Positions 23,387-32,836 are shown, counted from the first letter of the stretch. The stretch: DNA of 44,140 nucleotides from Allobacillus salarius (GCF_007559425.1 NZ_VMHE01000020.1:1-44140); one strand, 5' to 3'. The notes: generated from the sequence alone by a model not told the origin. Numbers and translations: made by a program.

Positions 23387-24679
23387 TTAAAATAATATCA
23401 ATGAAAGGTACAGTCCAAATAACGTAATCACCAACACAGGAACCGTTAACATAATACCCACTTTAAAGTAATAGCCCCAGGAAATATGAATTCCTTTTTT
23501 GGATAGGACGTGCAACCATAATAGAGTTGCTAGTGAACCAATCGGCGTTATTTTCGGACCGAGATCACTACCGATTACGTTTGCATAAATCAGTGCCTCT
23601 TTCGCAATTCCGGTTGCATTCGTATCCGCAATCGCCAACGCATCAATCATCACGGTCGGCATATTATTCATCACAGAGGACAAGATTGCAGCGATGAATC
23701 CCATGGCCATCGTCGCAGCAAGTAATCCGCCATCGACGGTGTAATTAATAATCTCTGCCAGCAAATCAGTCAGGCCGACGTTTCGCAAGCCGAAGACGAC
23801 GACATACATGCCGATTGAGAAAAATACAATATCCCACGGTGCACCTGTAATCACTTCTTTTGCAGAAACAGCTGGACTTCGTCTACCAATGATAAAAAAG
23901 ATAATAGCGGTAACTCCAGCTACGACAGACACGGGAATAGCGATAAATTCACTGGCAAAATAGCCAATTAATAAAACACTTAGAACAATCCATGACAATC
24001 GGAACATCGTATGATCCTTTATCGCCTCACTCGGTTTCCGTAACGCTGTCACATCATAATTTCCAGGAATGGATTTACGGAAAAATAAATACAACACAAC
24101 CATGCTTGCGACTAACGAGAACATGTTAGGCAAAATCATTCGAAGCATATATTCGATAAAGCCAATCGAAAAAAAGTCTGCTGATACAATGTTGACAAGG
24201 TTGCTTACAACGAATGGCAAAGATGTCGTGTCCGCGATGAACCCACTCGCCATAATGAACGGCAAAATCATAGCTTCTTTGAAGTTCAAAGCGCGAACCA
24301 TCGACAAAACAATTGGCGTCAGAATTAATGCAGCACCATCATTCGCGAATAACGCCGCAACACCTGCACCGAGTAATGTAACGTAAAAAAACATTTTTAC
24401 GCCATTTCCTTTAGCCAGCCGCGCCATATGTAAAGCGGCCCATTCAAAAAATCCTATTTCATCGAGAATTAATGATATGAGAATAATGGCGACAAAAGCA
24501 AGTGTGGCATTCCAGACAAGCTCTGTGACGGTAACAACATCATCAAACGTAACGACACCAAATAATAAGGCAATGATTGCACCCGCACAAGCAGACCAAC
24601 CAATTCCTAGGTTTTTTGGCTGCCAAATAACAAAAAGTAATGTTAGTAAAAAGATTGCAATGGCGATTGTTGTTTCCAC
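23387..24679 (-). CDS. arsB: Arsenite efflux permease (ArsB family)
   Basis: This 430-aa permease of the ArsB/NhaD ion-transporter superfamily has about eleven hydrophobic helices. Typical blocks are [41 protein letters not shown] and [22 protein letters not shown], which match the ArsB signature. It expels arsenite from the cytosol. The start is GTG, with AAAAAGGAG nine bases upstream; an ATG seen nearby is out of frame. It lies 21 bp after an unrelated membrane protein gene and 12 bp before arsC, forming one operon. Confidence 0.94.
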   Translation of the reverse strand: METTIAIAIFLLTLLFVIWQPKNLGIGWSACAGAIIALLFGVVTFDDVVTVTELVWNATLAFVAIILISLILDEIGFFEWAALHMARLAKGNGVKMFFYVTLLGAGVAALFANDGAALILTPIVLSMVRALNFKEAMILPFIMASGFIADTTSLPFVVSNLVNIVSADFFSIGFIEYMLRMILPNMFSLVASMVVLYLFFRKSIPGNYDVTALRKPSEAIKDHTMFRLSWIVLSVLLIGYFASEFIAIPVSVVAGVTAIIFFIIGRRSPAVSAKEVITGAPWDIVFFSIGMYVVVFGLRNVGLTDLLAEIINYTVDGGLLAATMAMGFIAAILSSVMNNMPTVMIDALAIADTNATGIAKEALIYANVIGSDLGPKITPIGSLATLLWLHVLSKKGIHISWGYYFKVGIMLTVPVLVITLFGLYLSLILF

Positions 24680-24700
24680 GTTGTCATACTCCTTTTTCTG

Positions 24701-25468
24701 CTAGATTTCTTCCCAAGTAAATGTTACTTCACCCTCTATATTGACCCCATGAAAAAAGAACAGCAATTCTCCTGTTTCAGCTGCCTCATAAGAAATGGAT
24801 TCATTTTCTTCAATGGCCAATTCACCCATGTCATGAACTTCTGGCGAGACACGAAGTCCATGCTGTGCATCATTTTTTACCTTCCAATCAATCGTAATTT
24901 CATATTCTTGTCCTTCTTCTACTGGAATCCACACAGGCTCTTCTCCATTGAAATTATCGAATTCAGCATGATATGTATTCGCTTCATACGTACTTGAAAA
25001 TCCCGATTTGATCGCCGGGTTTGTGAAAACGATAAAAAGAATTGCTATTAATGATGGAATTCCAATCATCAAGATCTTTTTCACATTCATACGAAAAACT
25101 TTTAAAAACAAATAAAATACGATGAACCCTAACACAGTATAAATACTTGAATAAATCACCACAAAGAAATACCATGAAAAGGAATCAAACAACACAGTAA
25201 TAAACAGTACAGCCCATATGACAATTCCGGCTAATGTATAGGCGGAAACATAAGACCAAGTAGATGTTTCATTTATTTTTCGGAAAATCCAATCGATCAA
25301 GAAAGATACACCTATTAAATAGAATGTAAAGACGATCCAATGTAAAGGGTTGGATAAATAGTCATTCGCAGCTTGTAAACTCATATCAGAAAATAATAAA
25401 TTTGCGATATATGTAAATAGGAAAGCTGCTAATGCTATCGAAAGCCTAGATAAGATGTTAAAGGTCAT
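24701..25468 (-). CDS. Membrane protein with extracytoplasmic beta domain, in the ars operon
   Basis: I do not recognise this 255-aa protein. It has four to five hydrophobic segments in the first 150 residues, with a conserved-looking loop NPLHWIVFTFYLIG. A soluble C-terminal domain of about 100 residues is rich in Glu and aromatic residues and predicted beta-strands (EYEITIDWKV; GELLFFFHGVNIEGEVTFTW), probably outside the cell. GGAGGAAAG precedes the ATG. Only 21 bp separate it from arsB, so it is probably co-transcribed, which suggests but does not prove a link with arsenic or envelope stress. Confidence 0.75.
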   Translation of the reverse strand: MTFNILSRLSIALAAFLFTYIANLLFSDMSLQAANDYLSNPLHWIVFTFYLIGVSFLIDWIFRKINETSTWSYVSAYTLAGIVIWAVLFITVLFDSFSWYFFVVIYSSIYTVLGFIVFYLFLKVFRMNVKKILMIGIPSLIAILFIVFTNPAIKSGFSSTYEANTYHAEFDNFNGEEPVWIPVEEGQEYEITIDWKVKNDAQHGLRVSPEVHDMGELAIEENESISYEAAETGELLFFFHGVNIEGEVTFTWEEI

Positions 25469-25559
25469 TTTCTTTCCTCCAATCTTCTCTATCTTACAAT
25501 AAGAATAGATGTAATAAAATATTCAAAGCATACTTCTTACTTTTTGGTGTTTTTCATAC

Positions 25560-25565
25560 TATAAT
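25560..25565 (+). promoter_or_regulatory. Candidate -10 box for bdbC
   Basis: TATAAT lies about 27 bp before the bdbC start in the divergent region. The -35 is poor. Confidence 0.45.
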
Positions 25566-25591
25566 TTTGTTGTACCTATAGGAGACTAATT

Positions 25592-26014
25592 ATGACAAAA
25601 CGAACTGAAAATTTCGCTATAATCGGATGGATTATCTCTTTAATCGCAACACTGGGATCACTTTATTTTTCGGAAGTTCGACAGTACCCACCTTGTGAGC
25701 TATGTTGGGTCCAACGAATTTTTATGTATCCCCTTGTACTCATACTGTTGATTGGAACGATATTAAAAGACAAAAAAGTATTCATTTATTCTATCGTTTT
25801 TTCTAGTATCGGTCTGTCCATCTCGATTTATCACTATGGGATACAAAAGTTAGAGTTTCTACAATCAACTGCACCGAGCTGTGGACAAGTTTCTTGTATC
25901 GGCAGCTATATTGACTGGCTCGGCTTTATTTCCATACCGTTTCTAGCCGGAATCGCATTTGTACTCATATTAGTCATCAGCATCCTTGGCTTGAAACAAA
26001 CAAAAGGAGTGTAA
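25592..26014 (+). CDS. bdbC: Thiol-disulfide oxidoreductase BdbC (DsbB-like)
   Basis: This 140-aa four-helix membrane protein has the two external cysteine pairs of the DsbB/BdbC family: CELC in YPPCELCWVQRIFMYPL and the pair in PSCGQVSCIGSYIDWLGFISIP. It passes electrons from a thiol oxidase to quinone. The start has AGGAGACTAATT upstream. The stop is two bases from the start of a thioredoxin-like gene, which probably encodes its partner. Family assignment is firm; the substrate proteins are unknown. Confidence 0.95.
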   Translation: MTKRTENFAIIGWIISLIATLGSLYFSEVRQYPPCELCWVQRIFMYPLVLILLIGTILKDKKVFIYSIVFSSIGLSISIYHYGIQKLEFLQSTAPSCGQVSCIGSYIDWLGFISIPFLAGIAFVLILVISILGLKQTKGV

Positions 26015-26016
26015 CC

Positions 26017-26493
26017 ATGAAAAAAATTCTAATTTTCGGTAGTTTAGTGATCATCTTATTTATTGGGATCGTCTTACTAACGAATATGGCAACATCTGAG
26101 AAAGTCGAAGGAAACCCTTATGGAAAAGATTCCTTACATCCAGAAACGGTTAAATTATTGGATAATGAGCATTATCAAAATGTTATTACTCCAAATGAAT
26201 TAGAAGAAGACTTATCTTCTGGTGAAACGATGACTGTCTATTTCTTCAGTCCGACCTGTGAGCACTGTAGGGAAGCAACTCCAAGATTGTCCCCATTAGC
26301 AAAAGACAAAGGTGTTGAATTAAAGAAGTTCAACCTTTTAGAATTTGAAGATGGTTGGAGTGAGTATAACATCGAAGCAACACCAACATTAGTTTACTAT
26401 GAAAATGGCGAAGAAGTGCACCGAATCATGGGTGCAGCGCCAACAGATAAATATGAGGAATTTTTAGAGGAATATTCATTGAGCAATAAATAG
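26017..26493 (+). CDS. Membrane-anchored thioredoxin-like protein
   Basis: This 158-aa protein has an N-terminal anchor (residues 4-24) and an external thioredoxin fold with active site FFSPTCEHCREATPRLSP and cis-proline region IEATPTLVYYENG. It is the likely partner of BdbC two bases upstream, oxidising or isomerising secreted protein cysteines. It is not the long DsbA-like BdbD: no helical insertion is present and the chain is too short. AAAGGAG precedes the ATG. A terminator follows. Confidence 0.92.
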   Translation: MKKILIFGSLVIILFIGIVLLTNMATSEKVEGNPYGKDSLHPETVKLLDNEHYQNVITPNELEEDLSSGETMTVYFFSPTCEHCREATPRLSPLAKDKGVELKKFNLLEFEDGWSEYNIEATPTLVYYENGEEVHRIMGAAPTDKYEEFLEEYSLSNK

Positions 26494-26520
26494 AATTTAA
26501 ATTTGGTTGAGTAAACATTT

Positions 26521-26547
26521 GCACTGACTTCGGTCGGTGCTTTTTTG
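26521..26547 (+). terminator. Terminator after the bdbC/thioredoxin unit
   Basis: GCACTGAC-TTCG-GTCGGTGC (stable tetraloop) is followed by six Ts. Confidence 0.95.
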
Positions 26548-26558
26548 TGAGTAATTAT

Positions 26559-26642
26559 TAATGTTGAAGCTCTGCTTTTTAATGTTGAAGAAGCTCAAAT
26601 TAATGTAGATGCTTTGCTTTTACATGCTGAAAAATTCCTTTA
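26559..26642. repeat. 21-bp periodic array, 4 units
   Basis: Units start at 26559, 26580, 26601 and 26622. The consensus is TAATGTTGAAG followed by about ten variable bases. The period and the GTTSAA core match the array at 4562-4729. It lies between two terminators and does not code for protein. Confidence 0.75.
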
Positions 26643-26659
26643 TGTCATCCTCCAAATGT

Positions 26660-26709
26660 AAAAAAGCTGTTCGATTTAAGTAATTCATAACGAAAATCGA
26701 ACAGCTTTC
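26660..26709 (-). terminator. Terminator after the YtzI-like gene
   Basis: On the minus strand AAAGCTGTTCGATTT pairs with AAATCGAACAGCTTT, ending in a T run. Confidence 0.87.
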
Positions 26710-26715
26710 CTTTAT

Positions 26716-26859
26716 TCAACTTCTTTCATTTCTGTTTGCGTCTGGAAGCGGATCTACTTCATGCTTATAATTATATCCTTTTGAAATAGCCTTTAATGTA
26801 ACTGCCAACACGGCAATGAAAATAACTAATCCGATCGCCATTGTATAGATGATTGTCAT
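26716..26859 (-). CDS. YtzI-like small membrane protein
   Basis: This short gene encodes 47 residues, starting MTIIYTMAIGLVIFIAVL. It has one transmembrane helix (residues 2-25) followed by SKGYNYKHEVDPLPDANR. The YxxKHxVDPL tail recalls the YtzI family of B. subtilis. AGGGGGTAACC precedes the ATG at 26859. The stop at 26716 is followed at once by a terminator. Function unknown. Confidence 0.82.
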   Translation of the reverse strand: MTIIYTMAIGLVIFIAVLAVTLKAISKGYNYKHEVDPLPDANRNERS

Positions 26860-26897
26860 TTGGTTACCCCCTATTGCTTCTTCACTTCAATCAAATA

Positions 26898-27758
26898 TTA
26901 CACCAATTGCTCAATGCGTTTAAATTCCAGCTCATTAAACTTTTCAATGATCCGCTCTCTATTCGGTTGAAATACCGCATCTACCAAATCACAGAACGCT
27001 TCCGTTTCACAGTTAATTTCAGCCAGTTGACGTGATAAGTGCACCATGTCCAAATCCGTTTCAAATTTCGTTCGCTGGGCTTTTGTCAATGAATCTAAGT
27101 TTTCTAAAATAGCCTCTAATGACCCGTGTGTATGCAATAACTTTAATGCTGTTTTTTCGCCAATTCCTCTAACTCCAGGATAGTTATCACTTGAATCTCC
27201 CATCATTGCTTTCAGTTCAATCATTTGGAGCGGTTGAATTCCATGCTCTTCTACGAATCGTTCCGTGTGATAGATATCGTAGTTGCCGACACCCTTTTTC
27301 ATCAGAACTACTTTTACTCGTTCATCCAATAATTGTAAGATATCTCTATCACCAGTCAAAATCAACACTTCCGAATCTTCTTGGTAAGCTCTCGCCAGTG
27401 TGCCTATACAGTCATCCGCTTCAAACCCTTTAATTCCTATGTTCGGAATGTCCATAGCCTCTGTGACTTCTTTAACGAGGTCAAACTGAGGAATCAATTC
27501 TTCTGGTGGTGCCGAGCGGTTTGCTTTATAGCCGTCGAACAGATCATTTCGGAAAGTATGTGAACCCATATCCCAGCAACAAACGACGTGTGTCGGTTGA
27601 AAATGATTCGTTGCAGTCAGTAGATGCCTCGTAAATCCGTGTACGGCATTCGTCGGTATACCTTTTGAGTTCACCATGAAATAACCTGACATCGCCGTTG
27701 CATAAAAAGCCCTGAATAAAAGTGCCATGCCATCGACGAGTAATACTCTTTTCTCCAT
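26898..27758 (-). CDS. ypcP: 5'-3' exonuclease (YpcP-like)
   Basis: This 286-aa protein corresponds to the 5'-nuclease domain of DNA polymerase I without the polymerase. Metal-binding acidic residues are seen in VLLVDGMALLFRAFYA, CWDMGSHTFR, GFEADDCIGTLA, ILTGDRDILQL and MGDSSDNYPGVRGIGEKTA, the helix-hairpin-helix region. It would remove RNA primers and flaps in lagging-strand repair. GGAGGACTTAACA precedes the ATG. It is 18 bp downstream of a small gene of unknown function and probably shares its transcript. Confidence 0.95.
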   Translation of the reverse strand: MEKRVLLVDGMALLFRAFYATAMSGYFMVNSKGIPTNAVHGFTRHLLTATNHFQPTHVVCCWDMGSHTFRNDLFDGYKANRSAPPEELIPQFDLVKEVTEAMDIPNIGIKGFEADDCIGTLARAYQEDSEVLILTGDRDILQLLDERVKVVLMKKGVGNYDIYHTERFVEEHGIQPLQMIELKAMMGDSSDNYPGVRGIGEKTALKLLHTHGSLEAILENLDSLTKAQRTKFETDLDMVHLSRQLAEINCETEAFCDLVDAVFQPNRERIIEKFNELEFKRIEQLV

Positions 27759-27776
27759 TGTTAAGTCCTCCCCCTT

Positions 27777-28064
27777 CTATTTTTGTTCCACTTCACGGAA
27801 CTTTTTTATAAATTCTATTGGTTCATCTTTTACATTTAACGTCATTACGCCCATTGTCGTATGCAAATAAAAAAATCCGTATTCTTCCGATAACATGCGA
27901 TACGATAAATCATGTACTTTATGAATCTCATATTCTTTTTCATCGGTTACAATTTTATCTTCATATAAGTACACATAACTGACGTCTTCAATATGCTTTT
28001 GTTCCAGATTGATGGGATCCATCTCTCTTCTGAATTTTACATACTGATGTTTTTCTAATTCCAT
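27777..28064 (-). CDS. Conserved-looking hypothetical protein upstream of the exonuclease
   Basis: I do not recognise this 95-aa protein. It is soluble, with an N-terminal charged segment and alternating strand-like stretches (VSYVYLYEDKIVTDEKEYEIHKVHDLSYR; GFFYLHTTMGVMTLNV) that suggest a small beta domain of PH type, ending in a helix. AAGGAGAG lies before the ATG and a minus-strand TATAAT lies near 28101. It is the first gene of a two-gene unit with the exonuclease. Confidence 0.8.
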   Translation of the reverse strand: MELEKHQYVKFRREMDPINLEQKHIEDVSYVYLYEDKIVTDEKEYEIHKVHDLSYRMLSEEYGFFYLHTTMGVMTLNVKDEPIEFIKKFREVEQK

Positions 28065-28263
28065 TCCGTCTCTCCTTAAATCTTTCAGTTTGTGTCGCTA
28101 TTATATCATGCAAAGGAGGAAAAATCGCTATTACCGTTTTCCAAACAATCCTTATGAACGGAATAAATTGATTCATTATAGTAATATAACGCAAAGTGGA
28201 TATGTTAGAATAATCACAATGATTTAAAATTAATTACTGTTTGCATAGATGGAGTTGAACACC

Positions 28264-29991
28264 TTGAAGAAAATTTTATCGCACCTAAAACCTTATCGTT
28301 TACATATGATTGTCGCTTGGTCCTTGATGTTAATTGAGTTGGCAGTTGAATTGATGCTCCCTTTCTTTCTTGGAAAAATGATTGATGAAGGCATTGTGAC
28401 TCAAAATATGGACATCGTCGTTAAATGGGGCGTCTTAATGCTCGCGCTTGCTTTGTTTTCATTTATTGCCGGAATGCTCAATTCGTTTTATTCATCGTAT
28501 GTCACTTTCCATTATGGCTACGATATTCGCCAACGGCTATTTGAAAAGATACAATCGTTTTCCTTTAAGAATTTACACCACTTTCCGACATCCGGCTTGA
28601 TTACCCGGTTCACGAATGATGTTCGCATGGTACAAAACGGTATTTTCATGGGTCTCCGAATTATGCTCCGTGCACCCCTTTTAGTCATTGGCGGTGTAAT
28701 CATGGCATTTCTCGTCAATTGGCGAATCTCTATCGTCTTCTTAATTTCTGTTCCTGCACTTGTGTTATTAATTTTGTGGGTGATCAAAAAAGCGAGTCCC
28801 CTTTTCACAAAAGTGCAAGTTCGGTTGGACCGCGTCAATCGTGTCATGCAAGAAAATTTATCCGGCATTCGATTAATTAAAGCGTTTTTACGAAAGAATT
28901 TTGAAGAAAGTCGTTTCAAAGAAGTGAATACAGAGCTTATGAACCGAACGAAATCAGCTTTACGTCTCATCGAATCATCTATGCCTGTTCTTTTGTTTGG
29001 CATGAATATGAGCTTGTTGGTCATCTTATGGTATGGATCGAATGAAGTTCAAGCAGGACAAGCACAAGTCGGTGAAGTCGTCGCAATCATTAATTATGCG
29101 TTACGCGTATCGATGGCTATTACGATGTTTGGGTTTTTGACGATGGCTTTATCACGTATGAAAGCATCTGCTGACAGGCTTCAAATCGTCATGGATGAAG
29201 AAGTTGATCTACTAGAAAAGTCCGATGCTTCGAAAGATTTGAAAGTGACGGCTGGAAAGGTTGAATTTTCTCAAGTTGATTTTTATTATCCAGAAACTAC
29301 TAATCAAGTGCTCGATCAGTTATCGTTTACTGTCCAACCAGAAGAGCGGATAGCTATTATTGGGGCAACAGGCTCAGGGAAATCAACACTATTTCAATTA
29401 ATACCGAGACTTTATGATACAACGGGGGGGCAAGTAAAAATTGATGATGTCGATGTCCGGGATTATCCGTTAGACATACTGCGAATGGCCATAGGTTTCG
29501 TTCCACAGGCACCGTTATTGTTTACCGGAAGTATTGAAGAAAATATTCGTTGGGGAAAAAATGATGCATCTAAAGAAGAAATCATCCAAGCAGCGAAAGA
29601 CGCACAAATTCATGAAACGATTATGGAACAGCCTAGAGGATATGAAACGAAAATTGGTCAAAAAGGCGTCAATCTATCAGGTGGTCAGAAGCAACGTGTC
29701 TCTATCGCCCGTGCTTTAATCCGCAATCCTAAAATCCTTCTATTGGATGACAGTACAAGCTCATTAGATTTGAAGACAGAATCAAAGCTTCTGCAGGCGA
29801 TACAGACATACGGATGTACAACATTTATCGTCACGCAAAAAATTGACACCGCGAAAAGCTGTGATCGAATTATCTTAATGGATGATGGCCAAATTTTAGC
29901 ACAAGGATCTCACGAAGAACTCGTCGAAACATCTGAGCTTTACCGAAAAATTGTTGCATCACAAGTTGGAGATGAGAATTTATATGCTTAA
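28264..29991 (+). CDS. yfiB: ABC exporter half-transporter, degenerate-site subunit (YfiB-like)
   Basis: This 575-aa protein has six N-terminal transmembrane helices and a C-terminal ATPase domain: Walker A GATGSGKST, signature LSGGQKQR, Walker B ILLLDDSTSSLD. The catalytic glutamate is replaced by aspartate (DDST) and the switch histidine by glutamine (VTQKI), so its own ATP site is degenerate. It pairs with the next gene, which keeps both residues. The start is probably TTG at 28264, since GGAG lies nine bases upstream and relatives begin MKKILSHLKPY. The ATG at 28249 has no site. Drug or lipid export is typical of the family. Confidence 0.9.
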   Translation: MKKILSHLKPYRLHMIVAWSLMLIELAVELMLPFFLGKMIDEGIVTQNMDIVVKWGVLMLALALFSFIAGMLNSFYSSYVTFHYGYDIRQRLFEKIQSFSFKNLHHFPTSGLITRFTNDVRMVQNGIFMGLRIMLRAPLLVIGGVIMAFLVNWRISIVFLISVPALVLLILWVIKKASPLFTKVQVRLDRVNRVMQENLSGIRLIKAFLRKNFEESRFKEVNTELMNRTKSALRLIESSMPVLLFGMNMSLLVILWYGSNEVQAGQAQVGEVVAIINYALRVSMAITMFGFLTMALSRMKASADRLQIVMDEEVDLLEKSDASKDLKVTAGKVEFSQVDFYYPETTNQVLDQLSFTVQPEERIAIIGATGSGKSTLFQLIPRLYDTTGGQVKIDDVDVRDYPLDILRMAIGFVPQAPLLFTGSIEENIRWGKNDASKEEIIQAAKDAQIHETIMEQPRGYETKIGQKGVNLSGGQKQRVSIARALIRNPKILLLDDSTSSLDLKTESKLLQAIQTYGCTTFIVTQKIDTAKSCDRIILMDDGQILAQGSHEELVETSELYRKIVASQVGDENLYA

Positions 29992-31813
29992 ACAACTACT
30001 GGAACCCTTTCGACAGCAAAAAATAGACTTAGCAGAAGCAGACCACGTCACGGATGAACGTGCAAAGCCTAAAGTGCGAAATTGGAAAAAGACAGTACGC
30101 CAAATTTTTTCTTATTTATTTGCAGAAAAATGGATGCTTTTCTTTGTAGCGATCATGGTTGCTTTAAGCTCGGGCTTTGCCATTCTCGGACCGTATATGA
30201 TCGGTATGACGGTTGATGAGTACATTGCGGTTCAAGAGATGTCAGGGATTAACCGCATGCTCTTTTGGTTGTTTCTCGTCTATTTAGGTTACTCCATCGC
30301 AATGTTTTGCCAACATTTTTTCATGATTGGCATTGCTCAAAATACGGTTTACACCATTCGCTCGGAGTTATTCGAAAAATTACACACATTACCGATTCCC
30401 TTCTTTGATCGAAGACAGCAAGGTGAAATTATGAGTCGTGTCACTAATGATATCGATAATGTAAGCAACACTTTAAATACGTCCATCATTCAAATTTTGT
30501 CCAGCGTTCTAACGCTGATTGGAACAGTCAGTGTGATGATCTATCTTAGTCCGTTATTGGCTTTGATTACAATGAGTATTATCCCAATTATGGTGTTTGG
30601 CATGAAGTGGATTACAAGTAGAACCGGCCCTTTGTATAAAATTCAACAACAACGACTTGGGCAGTTAAACGGCTATGTAGAAGAAACGATATCTGGGCAG
30701 CGGATTATTAAAACATTCTCTCAAGAAGACCGAGTAACGAATGAATTCGAACAAAAAAACGATGCCGTACGCAATTCAGGCTATTGGGCAGGTACAATCT
30801 CTGGATTCATTCCGAAATTAATGAACATGCTGAATGTGCTTAGTTTTGCCTTGATTGCTTTTATCGGTGGTGTATTTGTATTAAACGACATGATCACCGT
30901 CGGAACCATTGTTGTGTTTACTGAATTGGCAAGACAGTTCACTCGGCCGTTAAACGAGCTATCCAACCAATTTAATCAACTATTGGCAGCTGTAGCTGGG
31001 GCCGAACGAGTTTTTAACATTATGGATGAGGATGGCGAAGAACTTGACGAAATAAATGCTGAATCCATCAATGAACCTCACGGAAAGATTGAATTCAACG
31101 ATGTCACCTTTTCTTATAATCCCGACGAACCAATTTTGAAGGGCGTTAGCTTCACTGCAGAACCAGGTAGCACAACTGCGTTTGTCGGACATACAGGTGC
31201 CGGAAAAACGACAATCATCAACCTCATTGCAAGATTTTACAATTATGACGATGGGAAACTATTGCTTGACGGAAAAGATATCAAAGGAATTAAACGGAAT
31301 AGCTTACGTAAACATATGGCTTTCGTTTTACAAGATGCCTTTTTATTTGAAGGTTCAATTCGAGAAAATATTCGCTATGGAAAATTGAATGCAACCGATG
31401 AAGAAGTAATTGAAGCTGCAAAAAATGCCAACGCGCACGGCTTTATATCGAAGCTTCCAGATCAATACGATACGCCAATTGATGCGGATGGCATGAGTAT
31501 TAGTCAAGGACAAAAGCAGCTGATTACCATTGCACGTGCACTTCTGGCGGATCCAAAGATACTTGTTCTAGATGAGGCAACAAGTAGCATTGATACGGTT
31601 ACAGAAATTAAGATTCAGGAAGCGTTAAAACGGTTGATGGAAGGTCGGACTAGTTTTGTTATAGCTCACCGACTAAACACGATTAAGTCGGCCGATCAAA
31701 TCATTATGCTTGAGCACGGAGAAATTATTGAGAAAGGAAGCCACGATGAGCTGATTACACTCGGCGGCCGATATGCTGAGCTTTATGAAACTCGGTTGGA
31801 GGAATCAGGATAA
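29984..31813 (+). CDS. yfiC: ABC exporter half-transporter, catalytic-site subunit (YfiC-like)
   Basis: This 609-aa partner has an N-terminal extension of about 40 residues, six transmembrane helices and an ATPase domain: Walker A GHTGAGKTT, signature ISQGQKQL, Walker B ILVLDEATSSID and switch IAHRL. Its signature is altered (ISQGQ). Together with the first subunit this leaves one good site (its Walker motifs with the partner's LSGGQ) and one poor site, the arrangement of heterodimeric exporters such as BmrCD and TM287/288. The ATG at 29984 overlaps the first gene by eight bases, with GGAGATGAG upstream, so translation is coupled. Substrate unknown. Confidence 0.93.
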   Translation: MLKQLLEPFRQQKIDLAEADHVTDERAKPKVRNWKKTVRQIFSYLFAEKWMLFFVAIMVALSSGFAILGPYMIGMTVDEYIAVQEMSGINRMLFWLFLVYLGYSIAMFCQHFFMIGIAQNTVYTIRSELFEKLHTLPIPFFDRRQQGEIMSRVTNDIDNVSNTLNTSIIQILSSVLTLIGTVSVMIYLSPLLALITMSIIPIMVFGMKWITSRTGPLYKIQQQRLGQLNGYVEETISGQRIIKTFSQEDRVTNEFEQKNDAVRNSGYWAGTISGFIPKLMNMLNVLSFALIAFIGGVFVLNDMITVGTIVVFTELARQFTRPLNELSNQFNQLLAAVAGAERVFNIMDEDGEELDEINAESINEPHGKIEFNDVTFSYNPDEPILKGVSFTAEPGSTTAFVGHTGAGKTTIINLIARFYNYDDGKLLLDGKDIKGIKRNSLRKHMAFVLQDAFLFEGSIRENIRYGKLNATDEEVIEAAKNANAHGFISKLPDQYDTPIDADGMSISQGQKQLITIARALLADPKILVLDEATSSIDTVTEIKIQEALKRLMEGRTSFVIAHRLNTIKSADQIIMLEHGEIIEKGSHDELITLGGRYAELYETRLEESG

Positions 31814-31823
31814 TTTCTTTGTT

Positions 31824-31889
31824 AAAAAAATGAGGATGGAACAATTTTCGTTGTGCTAGTTAAGCACTTTTGGTCCACCCTCATTTTTA
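31824..31889. terminator. Bidirectional terminator ABC pair / DUF3298 gene
   Basis: AAAAATGAGG pairs with CCTCATTTTT across a long arm, with an inner stem GTGCT/AGCAC. The genes converge here. Confidence 0.78.
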
Positions 31890-32708
31890 TTATAAGTAAT
31901 ACTCATCCGTCGTTTCATCAATCGCTTCAATACGCTCCAGCCAATCTTCATTCATAAACTCTTTCATTTCATCTATAGGAACTTCAATCTCTGGCATACC
32001 TGCGACACCTGCTGTTACTTCATATTTATCAAATTTAACGACTAAGTTATTATCTCGAATAAAAACATTGGAAAAATCATACTCATCTTGATTTAACCAT
32101 TCCTGCAATTGGTCTTCCAGAATGTAATTTGAATAATATTCGGAAGCTCTCAAATTCTTTTCGACCAACTCGAAAAATTTATCTTGTGCCGCAAATGGTT
32201 GGTCGAATAAATCAAGTGGATCAACAAAATCTTCGTTTAACAGGTCAACCAAATATACAGAGGCTTTTTGGTCAAAATTGGCACCGCCTGTATAGGTCTC
32301 TTCAGACATGACGACAGAAAAGAGGTCTTTTCCACTTTTATAAAGGTCTGTCGTTACATAAAAAGCACCTTGATGGGATGGCGATACATTCCCGCTATGT
32401 TCGAGCAATGCAATGAAATGCTCAATCCGCTGTTCGGCATCCTCTTCAAAAAAACGGTCGATTTTCTTTACTTGAAATATCGGAAACTCAACCTGAAGTT
32501 CATACGTTTCAGCTTTTTCGATTAATCGTTTAATTTTTACCTCTTCATAATCTGTATCGATAATCTCCTCTTCTAGCTTTTCTTCACCCATTACAGGAAT
32601 GGCTTTTTCATATGCTGTAGGCTCAGACTCGTTCCAGCCAAATACATGTGCCGCTGCCATACTAATGAGCAACGCTGTCACAAAATACGGTAATGTTTTA
32701 TCTGTCAT
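31890..32708 (-). CDS. Membrane-anchored DUF3298 (RsiV-like) protein
   Basis: This 272-aa protein has an N-terminal hydrophobic anchor (residues 6-22) and an external domain. The C-terminal half matches DUF3298 as found in RsiV and PdaC: VVMSEETYTGGANFDQKASVYLVDL, LLNEDF..PLDLF, and a final VKFDKYEVTAGVAGMPEIEVPI. The lysozyme-binding role of RsiV is not implied, since no sigma factor gene is adjacent. GAGGATG precedes the ATG. It is monocistronic. Confidence 0.82.
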   Translation of the reverse strand: MTDKTLPYFVTALLISMAAAHVFGWNESEPTAYEKAIPVMGEEKLEEEIIDTDYEEVKIKRLIEKAETYELQVEFPIFQVKKIDRFFEEDAEQRIEHFIALLEHSGNVSPSHQGAFYVTTDLYKSGKDLFSVVMSEETYTGGANFDQKASVYLVDLLNEDFVDPLDLFDQPFAAQDKFFELVEKNLRASEYYSNYILEDQLQEWLNQDEYDFSNVFIRDNNLVVKFDKYEVTAGVAGMPEIEVPIDEMKEFMNEDWLERIEAIDETTDEYYL

Positions 32709-32802
32709 GGTGTATTCATCCTCATTTGTTCATTTATCATTAGTTAGCCCAACAAATACGAGGATTATACACTGAATAAATAGGTGATAATGTTATGTAT
32801 CC

Positions 32803-32836
32803 AAAAATAAAAGACAGTGGTTTGAGCACCACTGCC
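32803..32836 (-). terminator. Terminator after the acidic lipoprotein gene
   Basis: On the minus strand GGCAGTGGT-N6-ACCACTGTC is followed by a T-rich tail. Confidence 0.82.

Noticed and set aside
28518..29024. Minus-strand 168-codon frame
   Set aside because: It is fully inside the ABC transporter gene, with no ribosome binding site and no plausible domain.
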